Positions 17,047 through 25,269 are shown, counted from the first letter of the stretch. The stretch: 64,000 nt of DNA from Winogradskyella marina (GCF_015645385.1 NZ_JADOET010000006.1:62001-126000), one strand, 5' to 3'. A program made the numbers and translations. The notes: generated from the sequence alone by a model not told the origin.

Positions 17047-18282
17047 TTAAATATTATTACCAATCCTCCCAATTACCCAATCCCTAAAAGAATCCTCCCA
17101 AGTCTCATAACTCTTATAAAACTGTTCCTTATCGTACCAATATAAAAATAAAACATCCCTTGGTGCAATGTTAATTAACAGCTTATGGATTAAATCGCGA
17201 TGCTCAGAAGATAATGACGAATGCGGTTGATGTAACGCAAAGTAAAAGGTTTGATCTACGATGTCTTCAATTTTATAAGCATTGCTACGTTCTAATTTTT
17301 CAAGATAGATTTCCACGCTCATCACTTGTTTTCTAGCATTGATATCTATTTTGTTTAAATAACTTTTAAATAGTACATTATCATTCAAAATATCATTAAT
17401 AGGATGTTCCGTTTCTTTTAAAAACTGTGCCAATTCATATTTTTTAATGCGGTCGTAATTTGGTGTTTTTACCATGTCTTCCAAATCACATTCAATAATT
17501 AAATGGTCTTTTAATTTATCGACTAATTCTGGTTGCGCAATGTGGTAAATTAACACATCATGGATCGTATCTTTTATAGCTTCTTTATAAGCTTCTTTAT
17601 TTTCAAAAACCACAATAGGTTTTATAAAGTCTCTCAGTACATACACACCACCAAAAGCTCTAGTAAAAAATGAATTAGTAGAAAAATGTAAAGGGTGTAA
17701 GCTTAAGTCCCTATGTCTTAAATCACCATATGTATTTGCCGAATCTAAAAGTTGCTGATGAATATTCTCATCTATAAAATTGTTACCGGTTTTAAAGATA
17801 TCAACTAATGCTAATTGGTCTTTTTGAACTTGTTCTAGATGATCAATAAGCCTAAAAGTGATATTGATATTGTCATATTTTAAAACATCTAATGGCTCGT
17901 AAAAGACATCAATATTTTGGTCAAAATCTATGCAAATAGCAGAATCTCTGGTAATATCATTAATTTTTTGACCATGGGTTCTAAACACATGTTGCATCAT
18001 TTCTTTATCAAACGAGTGAAATGGCAAATAAACCGGTTTACCTTTTTGTAATGGTGTAATAATAATGCCATGTGGATTTGCCTCACCATGATTAAGGTAA
18101 TGCATATTCTTATGTTCTTCAGCTACTTCTGGACTCCAACCCATACCATCAATAAAAAACGACTTCAATTTGGTTTCTGCAAAGCCCATCGTTTTTAAGC
18201 ATTTGTTATAACGCTCCACTAGTTTTCCGCTTATGGGAATAAGTTCGCTGCGGTATAAGTTGGCTTGTTTTAGTTTTTGCAT
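17047..18282 (-). CDS. Uncharacterised protein of the AAA+ cluster (possibly DUF6638)
   Basis: A 411-residue soluble protein counted from the ATG at 18282 (MQKLKQANLYRSEL). The frame is open to 18312, but that longer start adds only ten residues that look unlike the rest. There is no signal or membrane helix. The N-terminal part contains LVERYNKCLKTMGF and HGIIITPLQKGKPVYLPFHS. The middle has FFTRAFGGVYVLRDFIKP, and the C-terminus YWYDKEQFYKSYETWEDSF. From memory it may match the Bacteroidota family DUF6638, which I could not check. It is encoded between the NUDIX hydrolase and the small membrane gene, on the same strand as the AAA+ ATPase, which suggests a shared process. Confidence 0.7.
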   Translation of the reverse strand: MQKLKQANLYRSELIPISGKLVERYNKCLKTMGFAETKLKSFFIDGMGWSPEVAEEHKNMHYLNHGEANPHGIIITPLQKGKPVYLPFHSFDKEMMQHVFRTHGQKINDITRDSAICIDFDQNIDVFYEPLDVLKYDNINITFRLIDHLEQVQKDQLALVDIFKTGNNFIDENIHQQLLDSANTYGDLRHRDLSLHPLHFSTNSFFTRAFGGVYVLRDFIKPIVVFENKEAYKEAIKDTIHDVLIYHIAQPELVDKLKDHLIIECDLEDMVKTPNYDRIKKYELAQFLKETEHPINDILNDNVLFKSYLNKIDINARKQVMSVEIYLEKLERSNAYKIEDIVDQTFYFALHQPHSSLSSEHRDLIHKLLINIAPRDVLFLYWYDKEQFYKSYETWEDSFRDWVIGRIGNNI

Positions 18283-18316
18283 AGTTATATCCCACAAAAG
18301 TGGTAATCTCATATTT

Positions 18317-18357
18317 TACGCTGAGTTTCGCTGAGTAACACAGAGATACACAGAGTT
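18317..18357. repeat. Dispersed CTGAG/CACAGAGATACACAGAG repeat
   Basis: The words CGCTGAGTTTCGCTGAG and AACACAGAGATACACAGAG lie just upstream of the 411-residue gene. Close relatives lie in the gaps at 6008-6047 and 41780-41862, in either orientation. Confidence 0.6.
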
Positions 18358-18388
18358 TATTGTTATTATTTAATTTTTTAATTCATTA

Positions 18389-18413
18389 GATTCCTGTTTT
18401 TACAGGAATAACA
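18389..18413. repeat. Palindromic repeat, TTCCTGT-TTTT-ACAGGAA
   Basis: A perfect 7-bp stem (18391-18408) with GA before it and TAACA after it, the same frame as the palindrome at 15926-15952 but with a changed inner base pair. It ends one base from the NUDIX stop codon and could also serve as a hairpin at the 3' end of that gene. Confidence 0.75.
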
Positions 18414-18414
18414 A

Positions 18415-18999
18415 CTATTCTAATAATTTATTAATCTGAGCATATTGTACTAACATAATGGTCTTAGCATCAATAATCTCTTCATTTGTAATCATTTCTA
18501 TAACTTTAGAAAACGGAAGTTCTAGAATGTCTATTTCTTCATCTTCACTATCTAAACCACCGCCTTTAGCAATTTTCATGTTTTCATTATATGCGGCTAC
18601 GAATAAAAACATCTTTTCCGTTAAAGCGCCTGGTGACGTATAAGCAGTTAATACTTGCTCAGCATCGTTTATTTTATAGCCTACCTCTTCCTCAGTTTCT
18701 CGAATAATAGTTTCTAAAGCACTATCGTTATTATCAATTGCACCAGCACAAGCCTCAATTGACATGCCATCTGTATTGTTATTTTCATAAGCTGGCATGC
18801 GGAATTGTTTGGTTAAAATTACCGTTCTTTTTTCTGGATTATATAATAAAATGGCCGCACCATTTCCACGATTATAACACTCTCTTGATAAACGTTTCCA
18901 TTCGCCATTTTCGAATTGATAATCGTAATCTATTCTATCTAGTTTTGCCCAATCATTTGATAGGTTTGTTTTGGTTATGTTTTTTAGGTTGTTATTCAT
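18415..18999 (-). CDS. NUDIX hydrolase (NudK/ADP-sugar type)
   Basis: A 194-residue NUDIX-family pyrophosphatase. The Nudix box reads GAIDNNDSALETIIRETEEEVGY, allowing Asp for the first Glu; the catalytic RETEEEVG helix is intact. The upstream RTVILTKQFRMPAY and the downstream YTSPGALTEKMFLFVA fit the ADP-ribose/GDP-mannose pyrophosphatase (NudF/NudK) group, which hydrolyse nucleoside diphosphate sugars. Length fits NudK (about 190). Cytoplasmic. It lies inside the minus-strand unknown cluster, but NUDIX enzymes are common bystanders, so participation is uncertain. Confidence 0.9.
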   Translation of the reverse strand: MNNNLKNITKTNLSNDWAKLDRIDYDYQFENGEWKRLSRECYNRGNGAAILLYNPEKRTVILTKQFRMPAYENNNTDGMSIEACAGAIDNNDSALETIIRETEEEVGYKINDAEQVLTAYTSPGALTEKMFLFVAAYNENMKIAKGGGLDSEDEEIDILELPFSKVIEMITNEEIIDAKTIMLVQYAQINKLLE

Positions 19000-19136
19000 A
19001 TTAAAAGCCTATCCTAAATCCTTTCCATAAGAAAGGACTATATTAACGTTATTGTTCTTTAAATTTCCTTTGTTTTTACATTAAATACTTCTCTAACTTC
19101 TAATCTCTAAATTCTCATTTCTCTATTTCCAAACCT

Positions 19137-21092
19137 TTACTTCCCAAACTGCGCTCTCGCTTCAGTCTCAATATTTAACTGATTCACTCTTGCATCTACT
19201 TTTCGTTTAAAATCAGTATCTGCAATGGTTGCCACGTTATCTAAATATCTTATAACCTCTTGTCGTCTTATATCTGAAAAGTTTAAACCTTTCATATTCG
19301 CTTTCATCAATTCTTGAAGCATCTTAAATTTGGTATCATAATCCTTTTTGAAATACGTTTCAGGATTCTCAAACCAATCTTTTTCTAGATCGAAATCTGT
19401 TAATCGTAATGAAATTGCTGACTGAATGTTTCTAACATCTCTCGAAGAGAAAAACGGAAATATTTTTTGAATCTCTTTGTATAAAGCGGCATAAAACATG
19501 TGATCGTTATTTTGATGCAACTTTTCAACTTTATCAAAGGTATCATGTACACGCGCTTCTGTTGGATGTTCTACCAAATTTAAGATTTCGCCCATACTAT
19601 TTGCTAAACCTTGGTCGGACAAATATTTATATACTTCAGGATCATTCATGTTTACAAAATCGGGCATGGTTTCCTTTAACTTCTTCCACCAAATGTAATC
19701 TTGATCTACAAAATCGTGTTCCGTACGTGCACCATCAATTTTAAATCTTCCTTGTACACGCGAAATCACAGCTTTATCCAACATTTCTGGTAAATTGGTA
19801 AATAAACCAATAGAGCTGTTACCATAATTCACCGCATAAGCTCCTTCAGTATATCTTAAAAACACACCAATCACTTCTTTTACACCAGCCGAAACACCTT
19901 GTGCAGTTCGTTCTTGTAGGTTATTTTCGGCATCGTCAATTGGTGCAAAAATTAAGCGTGTAGGATCTTGTAAAGGTTTCATCCACTCCACCATTTTTTC
20001 GGCAGAACCACCCTGAAATGTAGATATCAATGTATCTGGCATTGGGTGGAATAAAAATGGAATCTCTAAATTATCGGAATGTTCTTTTAATCGGGTTGCA
20101 ATAGCTGCAATTAACATACTTTTCCCTGTTCCTGGTATGCCGTAACCCATAAACACAGGCATAAAACCACCTAGTTCTTGAAATGGGTTTTTCTTTGCTT
20201 CAATATCATAACTCAACAAACGCTCAGTTAAACGACGTGCAAAATGCTTGGCATCTCGGTTTCCTACAATTTGTTCGAATTGTATTTTATTGAATTCGAT
20301 ACTTTTTGCTGTACCTTGAAATACATTTTCCCATCCTGAAACTGCAAAATCACTGTTTTCTAATTTGTAAGTTCTGTCTGAAACGGTTTCTGTATATTCT
20401 AAACTACTTTTTCGAAGTTGAATTTCATCTATTAAAGCCTCAAAATAAACGACTGTAAAATCAATAACATCTTTATCTGATTTTATAATCTCAGGATGCC
20501 CTAAATACTTGTCGTAATAAAACAATTGACACGATATACCTTTTAAAGGTGTTAATAGTGACACCTCAGGAATACCTGCAAACTTCTGTTTCATTACAGA
20601 TAAATCGTCTGAAGCATGAGGTTTTAAATCGTGAAGAATCTTATAAGCCGTTGCAAATAACATGAAAGCGGTTGCTGTATGCATTTTACTTTCATACTCA
20701 CGTCTTCCAGAATTATCTAATGCCGATTTGTTCTCACTTAAACTCGATAAACCTGAAGCATCGTAATACGAATCCTTAATCCAAAGCCCTAAGTTTATGC
20801 CTTCTTGAACAGCATACAAGGATTGATTTAGATAAATAGGCAGTGCAACCGATTCTGGTAATAACCGCTTTTTTAACGCTAAAATGGTTTTTGAAACCGA
20901 CGTTACATTAACATTGCTCCCATTGTTGGCTCTCGATAAATACAATAAAATTGATTCGTCTTTGGCATCATTATCTCTATTCTTTGCACGTTGACTTTGC
21001 TCCCATTGAATGGATTTTAAATAAGAGGTTGCTTCATCGCGAAGCATATCTAATTCGTTTTGTTTTATTGGGAAGGTTGAGTTGTGTTCCAT
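19137..21092 (-). CDS. AAA+ family ATPase, uncharacterised
   Basis: A 651-residue ATPase without signal or membrane helices. The N-terminal 300 residues are helical and not recognised. The AAA core begins near 300: Walker A GYGIPGTGKS (316-325), a pore-loop-like STFQGG (357-362), Walker B IFAPIDDAEN (381-390) with Asp in place of the usual catalytic Glu, sensor-1-like GLFTNLPEMLD (429-439) and arginine-finger candidates in SRVQGRF (444-450). The C-terminal 200 residues are helical. The layout suggests a hexameric remodelling or unfolding ATPase. It is flanked by unknown proteins with coiled-coil or membrane segments on the same strand. The repeats just upstream (21099-21325) and the inserted four-helix-bundle gene separate it from the 364-residue gene. 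Confidence 0.85.
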   Translation of the reverse strand: MEHNSTFPIKQNELDMLRDEATSYLKSIQWEQSQRAKNRDNDAKDESILLYLSRANNGSNVNVTSVSKTILALKKRLLPESVALPIYLNQSLYAVQEGINLGLWIKDSYYDASGLSSLSENKSALDNSGRREYESKMHTATAFMLFATAYKILHDLKPHASDDLSVMKQKFAGIPEVSLLTPLKGISCQLFYYDKYLGHPEIIKSDKDVIDFTVVYFEALIDEIQLRKSSLEYTETVSDRTYKLENSDFAVSGWENVFQGTAKSIEFNKIQFEQIVGNRDAKHFARRLTERLLSYDIEAKKNPFQELGGFMPVFMGYGIPGTGKSMLIAAIATRLKEHSDNLEIPFLFHPMPDTLISTFQGGSAEKMVEWMKPLQDPTRLIFAPIDDAENNLQERTAQGVSAGVKEVIGVFLRYTEGAYAVNYGNSSIGLFTNLPEMLDKAVISRVQGRFKIDGARTEHDFVDQDYIWWKKLKETMPDFVNMNDPEVYKYLSDQGLANSMGEILNLVEHPTEARVHDTFDKVEKLHQNNDHMFYAALYKEIQKIFPFFSSRDVRNIQSAISLRLTDFDLEKDWFENPETYFKKDYDTKFKMLQELMKANMKGLNFSDIRRQEVIRYLDNVATIADTDFKRKVDARVNQLNIETEARAQFGK

Positions 21093-21104
21093 TGTTTTTA
21101 GTCT

Positions 21105-21325
21105 TCAGTTTTCAGTCTTCAGTTCGCAGTACTTACTGTTGTGGCTTACTGTTGCGTTAATTTAGTATTCAGTTGGCAGTCTTCAGTATTCAGTACTTAC
21201 TGTTGCGGCTTATTGTTGCGTTAATTTAGTATTCAGTTTTTTAAATCATTTAATCTTATTTTGAAAAATCACATTATGTTACACCAACTGTGGACTGCCA
21301 ACTGAGGACTGCCAACTAGAGGACT
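21105..21325. repeat. Repeat-rich spacer beside the four-helix-bundle gene
   Basis: Short words CAGTCTTCAGT, TATTCAGT and GGCAGTC alternate through the first part. Two 48-base direct copies with two mismatches lie at 21127-21174 and 21191-21238 (period 64). The end (21284-21325) has AACTGTGGACTGCCAACTGA and related units. This is low-complexity repeat DNA with no gene. Confidence 0.8.
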
Positions 21326-21335
21326 TACTTTGTAT

Positions 21336-21698
21336 TTATAATCCGAATTTACCAGGATTCTTCATCATGTAATTGATAAGTTTTCCTATTTCTTCACTTT
21401 TATATTGTAATTCTTGTTTTTTAGTTTCAGTTATATATTCACATGCTAATGCAAAATCTAACCACAATTGAGTCTCTGAATTTTCACTATCTGCATCTGA
21501 CAATTTGCTTTTAAAATGCTTTTCATATTGACGTTTTCTATATCCTTCAGCAATATTGGAACAAACCGCTCTACTCGACCTTACCATTTGTGATGTTAAG
21601 CCAAACATTTCGGACTTAGGAAAATTTTTAGTCATATGAAATATTTCCATAGCTGATTCAAATCCTTTTTGATATGCCAACAATGTTTTAAACGACAT
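21336..21698 (-). CDS. Four-helix-bundle protein (23S rRNA IVS / S23 family)
   Basis: A 120-residue helical protein of the four-helix-bundle family found inside 23S rRNA intervening sequences and also free-standing in many Bacteroidota. Typical signatures are LLAYQKGFESAMEIFHMTKN, FGLTSQMVRSSRAVCSNIAEGY and ALACEYIT. The family is known to form pentamers; its cellular role is not established. It sits between the AAA+ gene and the 364-residue gene, both on the same strand, with the low-complexity repeat block on one side and related sequence (21717-21744) on the other, so it looks inserted into a pre-existing operon. Confidence 0.92.
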   Translation of the reverse strand: MSFKTLLAYQKGFESAMEIFHMTKNFPKSEMFGLTSQMVRSSRAVCSNIAEGYRKRQYEKHFKSKLSDADSENSETQLWLDFALACEYITETKKQELQYKSEEIGKLINYMMKNPGKFGL

Positions 21699-21706
21699 AT
21701 TATACT

Positions 21707-22801
21707 TTACTTTTTATAACTGCTAACTGAGGACTCTAAACTGCTTATTTGCACTGGTGCCATCGCCAACTTATTCATAACCTCAGGTGTTTTATTATAT
21801 AGCATTTGAATTATTCTATGTGGTGCAAAAATATACCGTTGCCTATATGCGGCATCCCAACGTTGATAGGTTTGCTTACTAAAAAAGCCACCCTCTTTAA
21901 ATTCGCTTCCGGATTTTAACTCGTCTACCTTAAATGAAACTGCAAACGATTCTAACGGAATTTCCTTATTTGCGATACTCTGTAAAATAGCATGAGTCAC
22001 TTTGTTTTCGTCTTTAGCAAATACATTATGAATTGGTCCTAAATCGACACGCTTAATTAATTTAGGTAGCACTTTAGGTAAACGTTTATCAATGCCATAT
22101 GCCATAGTATCTAAAGCCATTTCTCTATCTGCAATAGTTTTTAAAGCCCTGTAAATTTCGTTGCGGTCATTTAAAGGATCTTTACCATCGTAATTAAAGT
22201 ACATGTAACAAATAAATGGTCTGTTATGCGACACATCGTAGAAACTCCAGCTGACTAAGTATTCTGCCGGCGAACCTTCTGGAGCTGTTATAATTTTACC
22301 TTGAACAAAACGGTTAAAAATATATTCTTTCTTTGCTGATGTATAATAAACAATAGATGCCGCTTGAAAGAGTTTGCGTTTAGAAATTGGCTCTTTCTTT
22401 CGCATTAATGTATCTAAAAACTCTTCTTTTAAAGTATCTACATCTGTGAGTTTACCTAAATAATCTTCTCGTAAGGCGAGATCGTTAAACAAATAGCGGA
22501 ATTCTAAATAATTAGGAAAGCTAGAGTCGGTTAAATCGACTTTCATGTTTTCCTCTTCGTCATACATATATTTTACACGCATGGCTTCAATAGAATACAA
22601 CAATAAATCGCTGTATTGTTTAAACAAGAGTACTTCTTGCTGATTTAATATTTGTTTTTGTTGAACAGCAACAATGAGTTCCTTTAATGTGAAATCTATC
22701 ATTTTGTGATAGAACACATATTGTTCTTTGGAATCTAATATTGCGGAGTCTAAAGGTGTAACTATCATTTTTGTAGGCCGTTGGTAGTATTTTGTTTCCA
22801 A
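21707..22801 (-). CDS. Uncharacterised soluble protein of the AAA+ cluster
   Basis: A 364-residue protein without membrane segments. The N-terminal half is helical (FTLKELIVAVQQKQILNQQE, LLLYSIEAMRVKYMYDEEE). The middle contains beta-like SFYDVSHNRPFICYMYFNYDG. The C-terminus ends APVQISSLESSVSSYKK. No family recognised. The last ten or so codons are written in a sequence (AACTGCTAACTGAGGACTCT, in 21717-21744) that resembles the repeats at 21284-21325. The native C-terminus may therefore have been replaced when the neighbouring four-helix-bundle gene arrived. It is encoded after the coiled-coil gene and before the AAA+ ATPase, and probably works with them. Confidence 0.7.
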   Translation of the reverse strand: METKYYQRPTKMIVTPLDSAILDSKEQYVFYHKMIDFTLKELIVAVQQKQILNQQEVLLFKQYSDLLLYSIEAMRVKYMYDEEENMKVDLTDSSFPNYLEFRYLFNDLALREDYLGKLTDVDTLKEEFLDTLMRKKEPISKRKLFQAASIVYYTSAKKEYIFNRFVQGKIITAPEGSPAEYLVSWSFYDVSHNRPFICYMYFNYDGKDPLNDRNEIYRALKTIADREMALDTMAYGIDKRLPKVLPKLIKRVDLGPIHNVFAKDENKVTHAILQSIANKEIPLESFAVSFKVDELKSGSEFKEGGFFSKQTYQRWDAAYRQRYIFAPHRIIQMLYNKTPEVMNKLAMAPVQISSLESSVSSYKK

Positions 22802-22831
22802 TAAATCATGAATACCAATCTTTATATTTTA

Positions 22832-23017
22832 TTACAAATTATACTTTTCTTTACATAAATGGATTTCAGAAATTATTTTTTCTCCATTATTCCCGTATGT
22901 AATTTCTGATTTTGTGTCACACTCTAAATGATTATTCGATCTACTAATAAATATTATAGTCACAATTGAAAGTAACACTATTATAACAGAAAAACTGATA
23001 GATTTATTCATATTCAA
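22832..23017 (-). CDS. Small single-TM protein, hypothetical
   Basis: A 61-residue protein: a short basic start, one hydrophobic helix (residues 7-25, SFSVIIVLLSIVTIIFIS), then a 35-residue extracytoplasmic-looking tail with two cysteines (LECDTKSE and HLCKEKYNL) that could form a disulphide. It is placed 14 bases from the neighbouring small membrane gene. No homologue recognised. It is plausible because of the membrane-protein-like layout and clear start, but short. Confidence 0.45.
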   Translation of the reverse strand: MNMNKSISFSVIIVLLSIVTIIFISRSNNHLECDTKSEITYGNNGEKIISEIHLCKEKYNL

Positions 23018-23031
23018 TTAATTTTCAACAT

Positions 23032-23214
23032 TCACTTTTTTTTGTTTTTATCCCATTCACGCTTTACAATAAAAATCAAGAGAACGACTAATGAAGAAAC
23101 TGCAGAAATTGCTATTGAAGAAATAATATCTTTCTCATGCCGAAACATATAATTTCCAATTGACGAGAACACAAAGAATATGATTAAAAATAGTAGCAAT
23201 CCTCTATTAGTCAT
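23032..23214 (-). CDS. Small two-TM protein, hypothetical
   Basis: A 60-residue protein with two hydrophobic helices (about residues 5-22 and 32-50), separated by a short polar loop (YMFRHEKD) and followed by a basic end (KREWDKNKKK), as expected for a cytoplasmic C-terminus. It lies between the coiled-coil gene and another small membrane gene on the same strand. No family recognised. Confidence 0.45.
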   Translation of the reverse strand: MTNRGLLLFLIIFFVFSSIGNYMFRHEKDIISSIAISAVSSLVVLLIFIVKREWDKNKKK

Positions 23215-23271
23215 AGTTCTTTCTATTTTGTTATAATTAGTAATTGTTTCCTTCTATGAACTCGAGTTATT

Positions 23272-23368
23272 GCGTTAAGGATTGAACGGCCTGTTTGAGC
23301 TCCTCGCAGAGAGCGAGTAGTGAAAGCCTGACCTACTTTTGTCATTAAAAACAAAAGTAGGTAACGCC
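23272..23368. repeat. Composite dispersed element with GCGTTA/TAACGC ends
   Basis: A 97-base element. It starts GCGTTAAGGATTGAACGGCC, has AAAGCCTGACCTAC in the middle, and ends in a hairpin (ACCTACTTTTGT / ACAAAAGTAGGT) plus TAACGCC. The same blocks in the reverse orientation, with different hairpin bases, form 59628-59715. It lies just after the coiled-coil gene stop. Confidence 0.8.
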
Positions 23369-23377
23369 ATTATTAAA

Positions 23378-24724
23378 TTACCCTAAAAGATCATCTTCAC
23401 TAGCTTCTGGTTTTGGTTGGCCTGCTGGCTCTCCTCCTCCATCACCAGTTGGTGCATTTGGATCTACTTTATAATATTCATCAAAAATTTCTTTCATGTC
23501 AATACCATAACGGTCTGCAAAGTTCTTTTGGATTTCTGCATCTTTAGTTCTGATTTCTCCTAAGGCTTCTGCATAACTGCCGTAAACACCTTGCATTACT
23601 TTTTCGTGAACCGGTATATTATCCATCATTTCTTGACGCGCTTTAGCACTTGCGGTATGCATGGCAGCCAATGTTTCTCCAATATGCTCATCGGTTTTAA
23701 CCCCTAAATGCTCTAAAATAGCTGCGAATTCTTGATCTGTACGTGCTTTTAATGCTACCACATAACCATCGTAATATTTAAGTCGCTCGTCTGTATCTGA
23801 CTTTAATTTTGCACGATGTGTTTGTAAATTACTACGTAACGACGTTAACACTTTAATGGTAAGATTATGCTTATGCACAAAACTATCCTTTGAAGCTGCT
23901 AAGGTGGTGTAAGCATTTTTGAGACCTTCTAACTCTTCAACTTTTTGCTCTAAAGTGGTTACTTTGGCTAAGGCATCTGAATATTCTGTAGATTGTTTAT
24001 CTGCTACTTCTTCTAAAGCCTGACGTGCTTGTTTTAAAAGTGCATACTGCTCTTCGAGCTTATCTTCTACTTCTTGTTTCTTTTGAAGGGCTTTTGTATG
24101 ATTATTAGAAGCTTCTACTATGGCCGTTTTAAGACTTTCTTCAACTTCTTTTATTTCGATTTCTCTATCTTTTAAACGTTGGATTGCCGCCTGACTTTTA
24201 AATGACAACTCGTTTAATAACGTCTGAACATCTGCAGTTTCGATACGTTGCTGAAACATAGCTTTTGCTTTGTTGTCTGAAGCATCGCGCTCTTTCTGTG
24301 CATTTTGAAGTTCTTGTTCTGCATCTCTTATTTTACTTTTTCGTCCCCAAAGATTATTCCACCACGTATCTGGTTTGTTTTTAGCGTCTTCTAGTTCAAC
24401 TTTTGCACGCTCTAAACGTTTAATAGCATCGTCAATGATTTTTTGTTCTGCAGCATTTAGGGCCGAAAAGCCTTCAAACATTATACCTACTTCATCTTGG
24501 TAATCTGTTAAGTCTTTAATGGCATCTAATAAAGTAGTTCTATCTTTTTCTGCCATATCTACAACATTGTCTAATGTTGCGTTTAATATTTTCTGACGAC
24601 TTTCTGGGTCATCTTCTTGAGCCAGCTTTGACTTCATTTGGTCAATCGCTTTTCCCCAATTGACATCAACTTTTTCAGTTTTTTCTTGCGAATTGGTTTC
24701 TAATAAATCAAAATCATCAGGCAT
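23378..24724 (-). CDS. Long coiled-coil protein of the AAA+ cluster
   Basis: A 448-residue acidic protein, nearly all alpha-helix. Heptad-rich segments run from about 95 to 300 (IDDAIKRLERAKVELEDA, VEDKLEEQYALLKQARQALE, LAKVTTLEQKVEELEGLKNA). The N-terminal 50 residues are polar and the last 25 are disordered with a GDGGGEPAGQPKPE tract. No signal or membrane segment. Similar flavobacterial proteins carry misleading labels such as microtubule-binding. A distant relation to TelA-type toxic-anion-resistance proteins is possible but unproven. It is probably the first gene of the set leading to the AAA+ ATPase, and could be a scaffold or substrate adaptor. Confidence 0.75.
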   Translation of the reverse strand: MPDDFDLLETNSQEKTEKVDVNWGKAIDQMKSKLAQEDDPESRQKILNATLDNVVDMAEKDRTTLLDAIKDLTDYQDEVGIMFEGFSALNAAEQKIIDDAIKRLERAKVELEDAKNKPDTWWNNLWGRKSKIRDAEQELQNAQKERDASDNKAKAMFQQRIETADVQTLLNELSFKSQAAIQRLKDREIEIKEVEESLKTAIVEASNNHTKALQKKQEVEDKLEEQYALLKQARQALEEVADKQSTEYSDALAKVTTLEQKVEELEGLKNAYTTLAASKDSFVHKHNLTIKVLTSLRSNLQTHRAKLKSDTDERLKYYDGYVVALKARTDQEFAAILEHLGVKTDEHIGETLAAMHTASAKARQEMMDNIPVHEKVMQGVYGSYAEALGEIRTKDAEIQKNFADRYGIDMKEIFDEYYKVDPNAPTGDGGGEPAGQPKPEASEDDLLG

Positions 24725-25038
24725 ATTTGTCTAGTGTTATTAAGTTGAACAATTTAAAGGATAACAATTTCGGTAAATTTTTAAGACTATAAAAACTTTA
24801 ATTGCTAAAATATAAGTAGCATATATTTTGAAAATGTTACAAAAAATAAAAAATATTAAATTTGCTTAACAGTTAGATAACTTTCTGTTTCCCTTAAAAA
24901 CACAGTGGTTTAACGGACTTTTTTAACAGTTTATCGGTGTTATTATGAACTAAAAGATTGTAAATATTTTAATATTAAGTATTTAACATCAACTTTTTTT
25001 CTATATTTACATTATAGAATCCAAATCTACAAAGTAAA
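24725..25038. other. 314-base AT-rich divergent spacer without a gene
   Basis: It separates the minus-strand coiled-coil cluster from two plus-strand small membrane genes. No open frame, tRNA or strong hairpin was found. TATATTTA at 25003-25010, a one-base variant of the TAnnTTTG box, lies 28 bases before the first plus-strand gene. The rest is simple AT-rich sequence. Confidence 0.6.
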
Positions 25039-25266
25039 ATGATAAATATTAACCTGTTTTCAAAGGCTATAATTGTGACGACAACACAACTTACAATGAT
25101 TTTAATAGCTGTGGCAACGATTTTTCTTGTTTTTATTTTAGTAGCAATCCTTAAGATGTATAAGCTCAAAGCAGAAAATAGAAAGTTAATGCAAACTAAC
25201 GCTTATACGGATTATGAAAAATCTGGTGAAGATTTATCAAGCGGTCATCTTTATGATGATAATTAA
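25039..25266 (+). CDS. Small single-TM protein, hypothetical
   Basis: A 75-residue protein with one long hydrophobic helix (residues about 18-40, LTMILIAVATIFLVFILVAI), a short amphipathic continuation (KMYKLKAENRKLMQ) and an acidic end (YEKSGEDLSSGHLYDDN). It is followed after three bases by another small membrane gene, so both are probably one transcript ending at the terminator at 25478-25510. No family recognised; size and layout recall small subunits or assembly factors of membrane complexes, but there is no direct evidence. Confidence 0.6.
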   Translation: MININLFSKAIIVTTTQLTMILIAVATIFLVFILVAILKMYKLKAENRKLMQTNAYTDYEKSGEDLSSGHLYDDN

Positions 25267-25269
25267 TAA

